DNA of 64,000 nucleotides, from NCBI RefSeq assembly GCF_000154725.1, contig NZ_DS544873.1, positions 3,819,339 through 3,883,338 of the forward strand, read 5' to 3'. Both the position numbers and the translations under genes were made by a program. Source of the DNA: Kordia algicida OT-1 (lineage in GTDB: Bacteria; Bacteroidota; Bacteroidia; Flavobacteriales; Flavobacteriaceae). Shown piece after piece: positions 15,946 to 24,444 of this stretch (positions are counted from its first letter, which is position 1; every line of letters starts with the position of its first letter). The notes under the pieces are model-generated. The model worked only from the letters and a program-made list of their open reading frames with translations. It was not told where the DNA came from and ran no database searches.

Positions 15946-17308
15946 TAGCCATAGCTTCTACTGAAACATTGAATAATTTAGAAATAGAAATAAAAGATTG
16001 ATTGCTGTAAAATTCAGCATTAGCTAACTTCCTGGCCAATCCTCTAGAGTTTTTACACTCTTTTCTTAATTCACTAGGGTTTCCTCCAGTTAAGAAAAAA
16101 GCTGAGTCTTCATTGATTTGAAATTTATCAGTCAAAAACAGTTCTTTAAAAGTTTGTTTAACAAGTTTTTCTGGCATTAAGAAGAAGGTTGCAAATTTAT
16201 CAGCTTGTCTTTCTTTATAATCCCTATTTTTATAAGAAGTGAATCCATCAATCGGTTTATCTCTATGCATTACTTTTTGTGTATGTAAAATAGCATGACC
16301 TAATTCATGAGCAGCAGTGAAGTTTTGCGTATTTTTTGGAAACTCATCAGAAATCATGACAATCTTTTCCTCTTGGTTAATAATTCCTGCAATATTATTT
16401 TCACTTCCTATTTCGGCAACATCATGAAATTCATAACCAAATATTTTTTTCAAAACTGTACCAGGGATTAGTACTTTTGTAGGCTGTTGAGGCACTTTAA
16501 CTTTCCAAATTTTATAACGATTTTTCCAAATTAGCCTTTGAAGTTCAACAGAGCTTTCTTCTATGTCTTTATCAGAAAGATTTTTTTTAGATTTGTATTT
16601 TTTAAGAAATTGGTCTACTTCTTTATAAAGTATTTTTTTATCATTAACTTCCTTCTCTAATATACTTATTTTTGAATCAGTTATATTACTAAAATTCCTA
16701 TATTTATTTTTTAAACTTTCTACTTTAAGCATCGTATCTTCAATCCATTCGTACTCATCACTTCTGAAAGATAGTAAGTTAAGTTGAATGATTGATAGGC
16801 AACCTGCAATTGCAGAAACCGAGCCACTCAAAGCCACTTGAGAATCTCCCCTAGCAGATCTAAAAGCGTGATCAAAAACAAAATTAGCAATTTCAGTTAA
16901 TTCAACACATAATCTAGATATTTCTATAGGAATATCAATAGCTACTTTTAATTCTTTTAATGCTAGTCTAGATAATTTATTATGTTTAATTGGATCTTTT
17001 TCTAGATCACGTTGTTCCCTTAACTTTATGGTTTTATCAAATTGTATAGAATCTTCTTGAAATAATTTAGTTAGCTCAGGAAAAATACGATTTTGAATAT
17101 CTGATTCCATCTCTAATAATTTTGGAAGATTTTTGGAGTATCTTTTTCTCCGTTTTTTCTCATTCGTTAGATTAATTACTGTTACTAGAAGTTTAGCAGA
17201 AATCATACCTTGAAATGCAGCGTCACTTCCTGATCCTGGTTTGTGATTTCCAGCACCAAATTTTTCCAAAAGCTCTTCCGTTGTAATATCAAGTAACTTT
17301 ATTCCCAT
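15911..17308 (-). CDS. cyclodeaminase-like domain fused to ImmA/IrrE metallopeptidase
   Basis: 465 residues. Residues about 8-200 match the FTCD_C/FchA cyclodeaminase-cyclohydrolase fold: ELLEKFGAGNHKPGSGSDAAF, where PGSGS stands for the family's PGGGS loop, followed by long helices. Residues about 200-265 are coiled-coil-like. The C-terminal part is an ImmA/IrrE (M78) peptidase with AAHELGHAILH (His334, Glu335, His338) and the third ligand in KERQADKFATFFLMP (Glu366). ImmA/IrrE enzymes cleave HTH repressors or act in toxin and stress systems. The first domain may sense or alter a folate-like ligand. The gene is AT-richer than its neighbours, lacks an HTH partner, and overlaps the barrel gene by 35 nt, which suggests acquisition. 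Function unknown. Confidence 0.75.
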   Translation of the reverse strand: MGIKLLDITTEELLEKFGAGNHKPGSGSDAAFQGMISAKLLVTVINLTNEKKRRKRYSKNLPKLLEMESDIQNRIFPELTKLFQEDSIQFDKTIKLREQRDLEKDPIKHNKLSRLALKELKVAIDIPIEISRLCVELTEIANFVFDHAFRSARGDSQVALSGSVSAIAGCLSIIQLNLLSFRSDEYEWIEDTMLKVESLKNKYRNFSNITDSKISILEKEVNDKKILYKEVDQFLKKYKSKKNLSDKDIEESSVELQRLIWKNRYKIWKVKVPQQPTKVLIPGTVLKKIFGYEFHDVAEIGSENNIAGIINQEEKIVMISDEFPKNTQNFTAAHELGHAILHTQKVMHRDKPIDGFTSYKNRDYKERQADKFATFFLMPEKLVKQTFKELFLTDKFQINEDSAFFLTGGNPSELRKECKNSRGLARKLANAEFYSNQSFISISKLFNVSVEAMAIRIEELDLIEF

Positions 17309-17524
17309 AAATAATCTTTTAACTAATATAAATTAAAACATTAAAAATGATAAAGTTATAAGTTGTTTTGAGCTTTTTAATCGATAAAATGTCAACAATT
17401 CTTACAAACATTAGTTTTTAGATTCATAAAAAATCTTTATTAACACCAAAAAAAACAAAAAGAACTCAATCCTTTTGCCTTTTCTTCATCAACCAAAATA
17501 AAATTACTATGAATAACCTAATCT

Positions 17525-19978
17525 TTATTTCACAACCAGTTTTAGGGTTTTGTAGGTTTGGGATTTGCTTTCTATTTTACAGAAATACAATCCAGGACGC
17601 AAGTTATTTAGGTTTAGGGGGATTTTGTTCTGACCATGTTCAGTTTTAACCTTTTGTATATAAACTACTTTACCTACTTGGTCATAAACAGCTAACTGTG
17701 CGTCCTCAGATTGCTTTGCAGTAAATAAGATTTTTGTATTTGTTGTCACTGGATTGGGAATCGCCATGAGCTTATTTGTTTCAATTTCTGCTTCAAATTG
17801 TGCAACATTTAATGTATTTTCCATTCCAAATTGTGCATTATGTACTTCAATATTGAATGGAACATAACTGTGATAATCTCCTTGTATAGAAAATAGAATG
17901 GTTTTTACGTCTGAAATGATTGCTGAGTTTCCACTTCCATCTACAAATTCGTCAAATGAAATGCTATATGCTGTTTCTGTTGTGTTTGCAGGAATGATTT
18001 TACGGAAACGGTTGTTCCAATCTGTCAAACCTTCTTGTAATAAAATAACTTCTACAGGTTGAGAATTTGTGATGCTAAATTGAAACACTTCATACTCACT
18101 TACATCTAAGGTTTGATCGCCAGGTAATACATGCCTAAACAAGTTGATTGTACCTTTTACTTCTCCAAAAACACTCGGTTGTCGTTCAATTTCATGTGTG
18201 TTTTCCAAATCATTTACAACCGTATTTTCTATGTCAAAATTAGTGACGATCACGTTTTCTTCTTCATAATCAATTCCCCAAGGACCATCAGCCAAATAAA
18301 GTGCGTCTTGTTGTGCTGACACAGTTGTGCTTAGCGACAAACCAACATCAAACAATTGTCCTGTTGCTATCGTCACATTATCTGTCCAAAAACCTGTTAA
18401 AGCTATATTTTGCGACATCATTGTACGTTCAGAGACTTCCGTGGCTGCCATACTTGCTTCAAAAAACACAGAATTCACGCTTACTTTGTTAATAATATTT
18501 AAGTGAATATTTCCATTTGCATAATATCCAGAACTTACAAATACAGGCGGTACAACATCATCTACAATTTGACTGTTTAATGGTTTTTCTAGCGTAAGCG
18601 TATCAATAATATGATTTCCTATTGTAAATACTTGTGATAAGGAACTTCCCCAAATTTGAAAGTTATAATAATCGCCTGTTGGATATTGCGCAATGTTCCA
18701 AAAACTATACAATTCGTTGGCAGTTTCACCTAGTTTCACAGAAAAACTCAATGTATATTCTATTTCACCAGAAGCTCTTTTTATTTTTGAACTGATTAAT
18801 TGATGACCTCGAACCATTACCGTACGCACATCTTCAAGTGAAGAACTATTTAGTCGATCGCAAATAACTTTAGAGTGGTCATATATTGAACCTTCTGTAG
18901 CTGTTGCTAATACAGCAGAAACACGCGTGTTTTCTTGATACATATCAAGCGCAAAAATCTCTGAAGCATTTGTGATATCTACTAAATCTGTCGGACTTGA
19001 CAAGTATGCCGTTTCTGTACCGTACATTCCTGTATCTGGTAAATACATATCTAAACTTGTTCCGTCTTCTGGATTTAACGAAGCATATGTTTGCTTGTTA
19101 TAAAAAGTTTGTAGTTGTTTTTTATTTTGAGCATTTCCTGTTTGTGTTCTTCGAAGGTTACGTTTAGCAATCAAACTGGCTAAATTTCCATTACTTTCCA
19201 ATCCGCCATCATTGGCAGAAGTTACATCTGTAGCACTTTCTACATCTGCATAATTGGTAGTTTTTAGTGCTGTATACGGATTCGCCGTTACATAAAAGAT
19301 TGCATCATTAAAATCATTATCACACGAACCATAATCACGTCGAATGTCTTCAAAACCTAAAATAATACGTTCGTTCTCAGGATCATTTAATAATACATTA
19401 TGATACCGTAGATTTTCATCTGCTTCAGGATTATAGTCCGTATTTGAATATAACTTCCACAAACCATGTCCAACTGTACTTGTGTTTGAATTCCAAGCAT
19501 TTGCCAATAAAACCCAGCCAACGCCTGTGCCAGCTTCAAAAGTTCCTATTTTAACTTTGTCACCAACTTGCAATCCGCCGCCACTTCCTAGTGCAGAAGC
19601 GTTTGGAAAAATAATAGTAATATCTTCTGGCTGTGGTGCTGTTGGTGAAGGATTGTTTAGATCGTATGTGTAAAAACCTAAAACATTTCTGTAGCCAGCT
19701 CCTTCAGCGACAAATGTGACCCAAACATCAGCTGTTTCATTAATGATAAGATCTGTATCGTATCCTGAAGAAATATAATGCGGATTGTAATCAGGTACTG
19801 GATATGATTCTGGTAGCGAATTGCTTATCATTTCTAATGTTTCAACAGAGACGTTGTCTCCTGGCGATTCTAAATAGAGAGGCGTTCCATTGGAAGTATA
19901 ACTCCCTAAATATTGATAGTTCTGTGCATTAACCAAAACGGCTGTAAGTATGCTGAATAATAGTAGTAGTTTCTTCAT
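17525..19978 (-). CDS. secreted DUF4114 protein with T9SS type A sorting domain
   Basis: 817 residues. Signal peptide MKKLLLLFSILTAVLVNAQ. A DUF4114-like module around 165-235 has the acidic signature LGFEDIRRDYGSCDNDFND, a likely calcium site. A long beta-rich middle follows, and the last 80 residues are a Por/T9SS sorting domain (AIPNPVTTNTKILF, AVYDQVGKVVY, LRPGLYFCKI). It should be exported by Sec, then carried by T9SS to the cell surface or released. The role may be adhesion or matrix binding. The promoter is well formed: TAGATTTG at 19999-20006 on the minus strand, with operator-like repeats upstream (site A). Confidence 0.85.
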   Translation of the reverse strand: MKKLLLLFSILTAVLVNAQNYQYLGSYTSNGTPLYLESPGDNVSVETLEMISNSLPESYPVPDYNPHYISSGYDTDLIINETADVWVTFVAEGAGYRNVLGFYTYDLNNPSPTAPQPEDITIIFPNASALGSGGGLQVGDKVKIGTFEAGTGVGWVLLANAWNSNTSTVGHGLWKLYSNTDYNPEADENLRYHNVLLNDPENERIILGFEDIRRDYGSCDNDFNDAIFYVTANPYTALKTTNYADVESATDVTSANDGGLESNGNLASLIAKRNLRRTQTGNAQNKKQLQTFYNKQTYASLNPEDGTSLDMYLPDTGMYGTETAYLSSPTDLVDITNASEIFALDMYQENTRVSAVLATATEGSIYDHSKVICDRLNSSSLEDVRTVMVRGHQLISSKIKRASGEIEYTLSFSVKLGETANELYSFWNIAQYPTGDYYNFQIWGSSLSQVFTIGNHIIDTLTLEKPLNSQIVDDVVPPVFVSSGYYANGNIHLNIINKVSVNSVFFEASMAATEVSERTMMSQNIALTGFWTDNVTIATGQLFDVGLSLSTTVSAQQDALYLADGPWGIDYEEENVIVTNFDIENTVVNDLENTHEIERQPSVFGEVKGTINLFRHVLPGDQTLDVSEYEVFQFSITNSQPVEVILLQEGLTDWNNRFRKIIPANTTETAYSISFDEFVDGSGNSAIISDVKTILFSIQGDYHSYVPFNIEVHNAQFGMENTLNVAQFEAEIETNKLMAIPNPVTTNTKILFTAKQSEDAQLAVYDQVGKVVYIQKVKTEHGQNKIPLNLNNLRPGLYFCKIESKSQTYKTLKLVVK

Positions 19979-19998
19979 GATCTTTGTTATTTATGACA

Positions 19999-20083
19999 CA
20001 AATCTAACGACTGAAAAAACGGAAAAGTTCACTTGTCGGCGCGATCATTGTAAGTGTAGACGAAATGCAATTTTCTGTTGATT
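19999..20083 (-). promoter_or_regulatory. candidate LytTR-type operator with perfect -7 box (site A)
   Basis: TAGATTTG (minus strand, 19999-20006) matches TAnnTTTG. With 26 nt between, direct repeats follow: TTGTCGGCG (20033-20041), 12 nt, GTGTAGACG (20054-20062), 12 nt, then a weaker third copy CTGTTGATT (20075-20083). The 19-bp block 20052-20070 recurs exactly at 27512-27530 in front of the receiver/H-NOX operon. Confidence 0.65.
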
Positions 20084-20153
20084 AATCATTTTAACGAAAC
20101 CGCATCCAGCTAAAAAGTAAGATGTTAATTTTGAAACTTTATATTTGTTACGG

Positions 20154-20846
20154 ATGAAAAATAAAAGCACAAATTCAAATTCTGCGGAAGCGAAAAAAAT
20201 AAAGAAACCTTGGCCAACAAAAGCCGCGATGCATCAAATTTATGAGCAGAAACTTTGGGGCGATAATGGTACAGATTTTTATTCTGGAGAAGGTTCTCAT
20301 AAACCAGAAATAGTGAATCCGTATGTGGAAGTTGTTCGTTCTTTTTTGACATCTTTTGAGATGCCATTGGTGGTGTGCGATTTGGGTTGTGGCGATTTTA
20401 ATATTGGAAAAGAATTTGTAGAATATACCAAAAAGTACATTGCAATTGATATTGTGGAAACATTAATCATTCGCAATAAAGAAAAGTTTTCAGTAGCAAA
20501 TTTAGAGTTTTACTGTTTGGATATTGCTAAAGATAATTTGCCTGCGGGCGATTGCGCTTTGCTGCGTCAAGTGTTGCAACATTTATCAAATGCAGAAGTA
20601 CAGCAAATTTTAGAAAAATTACGAGCTTTCAAATATGTAATTTTAACAGAACATCTTCCCGAAGGAACTTTTATTCCGAATAAAGACATTATTTCGGGAC
20701 AAGGAATTCGCTTGAAGAAACAAAGTGGAATTGATATAGAAGCTTCACCTTTTCACTTTAAAGTAAAAGAAGCAACGGAATTATTGTCAATTCGTTTGCA
20801 AGATGGAAAAGGAATGATTGTTACGACGCTTTATATGACTTTTTAG
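20154..20846 (+). CDS. class I SAM-dependent methyltransferase
   Basis: 230 residues from ATG 20154; a TTG at 20145 would add three residues and is less likely. Motif I is VVCDLGCGDFNIGKEF (about 74-89), followed by an acidic strand end (IAIDIVE) and the later LLRQVLQHLSNAEV, as in Methyltransf_11/25 type enzymes. The N-terminus carries a WPTKAAMHQIYEQKLWGDNG segment typical of small-molecule methyltransferases. Substrate unknown. It is divergent from the T9SS gene. The stop codon lies in a GCTTCGCC-type 3'-end repeat (TTTTTAGATTTGCTTCGCC). Confidence 0.75.
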   Translation: MKNKSTNSNSAEAKKIKKPWPTKAAMHQIYEQKLWGDNGTDFYSGEGSHKPEIVNPYVEVVRSFLTSFEMPLVVCDLGCGDFNIGKEFVEYTKKYIAIDIVETLIIRNKEKFSVANLEFYCLDIAKDNLPAGDCALLRQVLQHLSNAEVQQILEKLRAFKYVILTEHLPEGTFIPNKDIISGQGIRLKKQSGIDIEASPFHFKVKEATELLSIRLQDGKGMIVTTLYMTF

Positions 20847-21217
20847 ATTTGCTTCGCCTAATTCAGGGTTATTTGTGCTTACGTAAGAATGACGAGTTGT
20901 GAGTTATAAGTAGTGAGTATTGAGATGTTAGTATTGAGAAATTTTACATAGATCATTTTTGAGTTTTAAATGATGATTTTCGGTTTACTTAACTTTGATA
21001 ATCAGTAGTAGTAAATAACAATCTAATAGCAAAGTTTCCCAAGTCGAACTTTATAGTTGTTAAAAGCAATAAGTTTATTCATAAAAGAACATTCTTCTTT
21101 ATGTATCACAACTTAAAATCGAAACAACCTTGAATCATTGAATTTTTAAATCGTTGAATTGTAATGAGCGAAGCGAATATAACAGCGTCAGCGGTCTAAA
21201 AGCGTAGCAAGTCTAAA
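20847..21217. other. non-coding gap with dispersed repeats
   Basis: No ORF. It contains the 3'-end repeat of the methyltransferase gene (20841-20859), a low-complexity GAGTTGTGAG/TAGTGAGTATTGAG stretch (20892-20940) related to 13415-13440, a roughly 110-bp repeat (21063-21176) found inverted at 35101-35211, and the 3'-end repeat of the LytTR gene (21168-21217). Confidence 0.55.
21063..21176 (-). repeat. dispersed ~110-bp repeat, copy a
   Basis: The reverse complement of 21085-21151 matches 35121-35187 with 3 mismatches in 67 nt. Similarity continues more weakly on both sides (TATGAATAAAC on one end, CGCTTCGCTCA on the other). A third, partial copy is at 34913-34963. Confidence 0.75.
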
Positions 21218-21220
21218 TCA
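21168..21220 (-). repeat. 3'-end-associated repeat after LytTR gene
   Basis: Transcribed order after TGA: TTTAGACTTGCTACGC, TTTTAGACCGCTGACGCTG, then ATTCGCTTCGCTCATTAC. The outer part merges with dispersed repeat copy a. Confidence 0.55.
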
Positions 21221-21925
21221 CAGTAAATCCAAACGCTTCATCAATTCTGGTCGCTTGGAACGACTTACGGGAATCACATCTTTCTTAATAAGCACGCTAT
21301 TGTCTTCAATATCAATGATTTTCTTCAAATTGATAATATACGAACGGTGAATTTTCAGGAATAATGAATCTGGTAGTTTTTCTTCAATTTTCTTTAAAGT
21401 TGAATGAACTGTGTAGTTTTTATCTTCCGTTTTAATATGAATATAATCGCCTTTCGCTTCCACCAAATAAATGCTTGGAATGTCAATTTTAATCAAACGA
21501 CGATCAATGTTGATGTAAAAATCGTTTTCCAATTTTGTTTCTACTTTCGCTTCTTCCGTTTTGGTTGCTAAAAGTTGGTGTTTTTTTGCTTTTTCAACTG
21601 CCATTTTAAAACGATCAGCATCTATAGGTTTTAGTAAATAATCTACAATACATTCGTACTGAAATGCTTCAATTGCAAATTTTGGATCGGAAGTCGTCAA
21701 TACAATGCTTGGCGGATTTTTCAATGTTTTTACAAAGTCAAACCCAGTAAAATCAGGCATATGAATGTCTAAAAAGATCAAATCGACTTCGTTTTCGTTC
21801 AAATATTTAATGGCTTGCATTGCATTTGGAAATTCTTCTACAACATGCAAAGAATCAATCTCATCACACAATGTTTTTATGATTGTTCTTGCTAGTTTTT
21901 CATCATCAATAATAATACAATTCAT
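21218..21925 (-). CDS. LytTR-family response regulator
   Basis: 235 residues. The receiver domain (1-120) has MNCIIIDDEK, the phospho-Asp in IFLDIHMPDF (Asp53), a Thr in LTTSDP and Lys in YLLKPI. The LytTR DNA-binding domain (about 135-235) has IPSIYLVEAKGDYIHIKT and FLKIHRSYIINLKKI. It is the last gene of a seven-gene operon, 4 nt after the Hpt gene, so it is the natural end of the phosphorelay. LytTR proteins bind pairs of 9-bp direct repeats 21 bp apart; such repeats occur at four promoters in this window, including that of this operon. It may also act on distant genes. Confidence 0.92.
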   Translation of the reverse strand: MNCIIIDDEKLARTIIKTLCDEIDSLHVVEEFPNAMQAIKYLNENEVDLIFLDIHMPDFTGFDFVKTLKNPPSIVLTTSDPKFAIEAFQYECIVDYLLKPIDADRFKMAVEKAKKHQLLATKTEEAKVETKLENDFYINIDRRLIKIDIPSIYLVEAKGDYIHIKTEDKNYTVHSTLKKIEEKLPDSLFLKIHRSYIINLKKIIDIEDNSVLIKKDVIPVSRSKRPELMKRLDLL

Positions 21926-21929
21926 ACCT

Positions 21930-22247
21930 TTAAATAGTTTTTATATACGCCGTGATTGTGTTTAAAATTTGTTCAAAATCTTCTTCACCTTTCCTACTTT
22001 TTTCACGTAAATTATGCTCAAAAGCATTTGCGAGTTCATAACTTTTTTCAAGCCCTAAAATACTAATTTTGTGCTTTAGTTTGTGTACATTTTCTTCTAT
22101 TTTTTTGTAATCTTTGGCAGCTAAACTTTCATAATACTCCTTTTTTTCTTCAGGAAATTCAGATTTTATAACGTCAATAAGTGTTTTTTTTATGTTTTCG
22201 TCGCCACGAGCTAATTGGTCTACGTAGGTTAAATTTGGTTGCTCCAT
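21930..22247 (-). CDS. Hpt-domain phosphotransfer protein
   Basis: 105 residues, all helical. The phosphorylatable His is in NVHKLKHKISILGL (His55), followed by the family's small-residue helix ELANAFEHNLRE. Stand-alone Hpt proteins pass phosphate from a kinase or receiver to a response regulator in the cytosol. It lies between the second kinase gene (3-nt gap) and the LytTR gene (4-nt gap), which fits a relay kinase to Hpt to LytTR. The kinases here lack fused receivers, so the separate receiver at 27018 may sit between them. Confidence 0.85.
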   Translation of the reverse strand: MEQPNLTYVDQLARGDENIKKTLIDVIKSEFPEEKKEYYESLAAKDYKKIEENVHKLKHKISILGLEKSYELANAFEHNLREKSRKGEEDFEQILNTITAYIKTI

Positions 22248-22250
22248 ACT

Positions 22251-23312
22251 TTATTTTTTTAGGGTAAAATAAAAGGTTGTTCCTAAATTTGGTGTCGATT
22301 GTATCCAAATGTCACCTTTATAAAGTTCGATAATTTTTTTGACAATTGAAAGCCCAATTCCTGTTGACTTGTAATCATTTTGCAACTTTTGAAAAGCCAC
22401 AAATATTTTATCGAAGTATTTTGCTTCAATTCCTTTGCCGTTATCTTTTACGTAAAACTCATAAAAATCACCTTTGTCCGTGTAGCCAATGATAATTTCT
22501 CCTTTGGGTTTGTCATTAAATTTGATGGCATTTCGGAGTAAATTTCGAAATAATTCTTCCAAACGGAAATGATCGCCGGTAACTTTAGGTAATTTTTCTG
22601 GAATCGTAACGGTAACATGTTCAGGAATTTCCATTAAGCTCAATACTTTTTGAAGGACTTCATCTGTAGCTACTATGTAGAAATCTTTTTCAGCACGACC
22701 AATAGACGAATATTTTAGAATTCCTTTGACCAAGGTATCCATTTTTTCGACATTGCTACGAATAAGTTTGATGGTTTCTTTACCATTTTCACCCAATAAT
22801 TCTTCATAATCATCTTTTAGCCAAGTCGTCAGTGCATCAATGCTTTGTAGTGGCGATTTTAAGTCGTGCGATACCAAATGTGTATAATCATTAAGCTCTT
22901 GATTCTGACGTTCTAAACTTGTCAACAATTTATCACGTTGTTTATTTATGGCTAAAATTTCTTTGGTTTGATTGTCGATTAAATCTACCAAACGCAGCGA
23001 ATCTAAATCTAAGTTTTCTTGATTTTCGCCATCGTTTAAGTTGTATGAATTGAGCGTATCAATAACATTTTTTAGCTTTTTGATGATTTCTTTTTGCGAG
23101 TCCGATTCTTTACGAAGTTGCTCATTAGCTTCAAAAAGTTCTTCCGAACTGATTTTTGTAGCGCGTTGTAACATGGCAAATTGTTCGTTAGAATTGTCAT
23201 ACGAACGATTTACCGCATCTAGAAAACGCTCCATTTCAGGATGATTTTGCAATTCAGGAGAGAGATATTTTCGTAATTGTCTTTTTAAAAGAGGATTCAT
23301 CTTTTTATTCAC
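22251..23312 (-). CDS. sensor histidine kinase (soluble, coiled-coil N-terminus)
   Basis: 353 residues without membrane segments. The N-terminal 135 residues are largely coiled-coil (EELFEANEQLRKESDSQKE). HisKA has the phospho-His in THLVSHDLKSP (about 148). The ATPase part has NLLRNAIKFND, VKDNGKGIE and STGIGLSIVKK. No PAS or other sensor domain is seen, so it probably takes its signal from the FIST protein, whose gene overlaps by 8 nt. This matches the pairing of FIST/NosP proteins with a kinase in other bacteria (established knowledge; here inferred from context). Confidence 0.9.
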   Translation of the reverse strand: MNKKMNPLLKRQLRKYLSPELQNHPEMERFLDAVNRSYDNSNEQFAMLQRATKISSEELFEANEQLRKESDSQKEIIKKLKNVIDTLNSYNLNDGENQENLDLDSLRLVDLIDNQTKEILAINKQRDKLLTSLERQNQELNDYTHLVSHDLKSPLQSIDALTTWLKDDYEELLGENGKETIKLIRSNVEKMDTLVKGILKYSSIGRAEKDFYIVATDEVLQKVLSLMEIPEHVTVTIPEKLPKVTGDHFRLEELFRNLLRNAIKFNDKPKGEIIIGYTDKGDFYEFYVKDNGKGIEAKYFDKIFVAFQKLQNDYKSTGIGLSIVKKIIELYKGDIWIQSTPNLGTTFYFTLKK

Positions 23313-24444
23313 TTATCAGTGTAATTGTCATTGTTTGGTTGTGTAATTGACAGTTTTTTTCGCCGCCAAAAGGAGCAATTTCTCCATAGGAATACAATCC
23401 GCAAATTGTAGTTGTGTTTCCAACAACTTCAAGTACTTCTTCAATTTCTTCTTCTACACGTTGATCTAGTACCAATTTTCGTCCTATACAACTTACTAAA
23501 ATTGCTAATTCGGCTTCAGTTTCTCGTAATTCTAGTGCTTGCGTTGCTGCTTGTTCGGAAGCATCTACAATAGTGTCAACATTTGTCATCATCAATTGCA
23601 CACGTGAATTTTCAAGAATATCTCCAGCCAAAATCATGGAATTTTTTTCTTCGTCAATATTTAAAATTGTTCGTACAATAGATTGTTTTTCGTTGGTCGA
23701 TTTTACTTTTAGCGGATATAACAACGCTGCCGCAGGCAATTCTTTTGATTTTTCGCCCAAATACTTTTTGTATAAATCTAGCGCAGGCTGATTGTCCAAT
23801 TCGTACAATACATTTGCATCTGATTTTGTCACAATACGTTCTGGTCCAAAAGGTGTCCAACCACCGTTAATAGCAAAGCTGATATCAAGCGTTTCTCCAT
23901 ACAAACCAATGGCAACAATTTCACCCGATTTTGGCAGTTCGTTATACGAAGCAACTGTTTTTTCAAAGCGAGCTGCATCGCCACATAATGCGCCCGTAAT
24001 CAATACGTTTTCTTCCGTTGCCGAGTTCATTCCTAATGTTAATTGACTTCCGTTGATAAAACTTCCTTCAGACACAATAAATATGTGTTTTAATCCTTTA
24101 GGATCAAACTGTTCAATGAGGTTTTTTCCTGTTGTATAACTGTTAATCTCAGCATCATTTTCTAGTACATTTGCTGTTTTAATTACAAACGTACTTTTTT
24201 CAAATTCGACAGCAGTAATTGTAACACTTTCATCATCGACATATTGCGATGTAATATCGCCAGAAGTAGAACCAAATACAAATTCGCCATCAGGGAAAAT
24301 AGCTTTTACTTCTTCAAGGATGGTTTCACTTTCTAGCATATATCTATTTCCAAAAACCAAAACTAACGGTTTTTGAAGCGTGTTATTTTCGCCCAAGTAA
24401 GTCCAATCAGAATTTATTGTTTTTTTGAGTTGTACGGTTTTCAT
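23305..24444 (-). CDS. FIST-domain sensor protein (NosP-like candidate)
   Basis: 379 residues with a FIST_N domain (LVLVFGNRYML, FGSTSGDITSQ, VITGALCGDAARF) and FIST_C domain (LYPLKVKS, ILVSCIGRKLVLDQRVEEEIEEV, ICGLYSYGEIAPFGG). FIST proteins are intracellular sensory modules; one branch, NosP, binds heme and nitric oxide and controls a partner kinase encoded beside it. Whether this one binds heme cannot be told by eye. The gene directly abuts the PAS kinase gene (0 nt) and overlaps the second kinase by 8 nt, and an H-NOX gene is in the same operon. It may instead sense amino acids or other small ligands. Confidence 0.88.
   Translation of the reverse strand: MKTVQLKKTINSDWTYLGENNTLQKPLVLVFGNRYMLESETILEEVKAIFPDGEFVFGSTSGDITSQYVDDESVTITAVEFEKSTFVIKTANVLENDAEINSYTTGKNLIEQFDPKGLKHIFIVSEGSFINGSQLTLGMNSATEENVLITGALCGDAARFEKTVASYNELPKSGEIVAIGLYGETLDISFAINGGWTPFGPERIVTKSDANVLYELDNQPALDLYKKYLGEKSKELPAAALLYPLKVKSTNEKQSIVRTILNIDEEKNSMILAGDILENSRVQLMMTNVDTIVDASEQAATQALELRETEAELAILVSCIGRKLVLDQRVEEEIEEVLEVVGNTTTICGLYSYGEIAPFGGEKNCQLHNQTMTITLISE

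Noticed and set aside
20139-20147. TATATTTG just before the methyltransferase gene as promoter
   Set aside because: It would place the transcript start at or after the ATG and has no upstream TTG at the normal distance.
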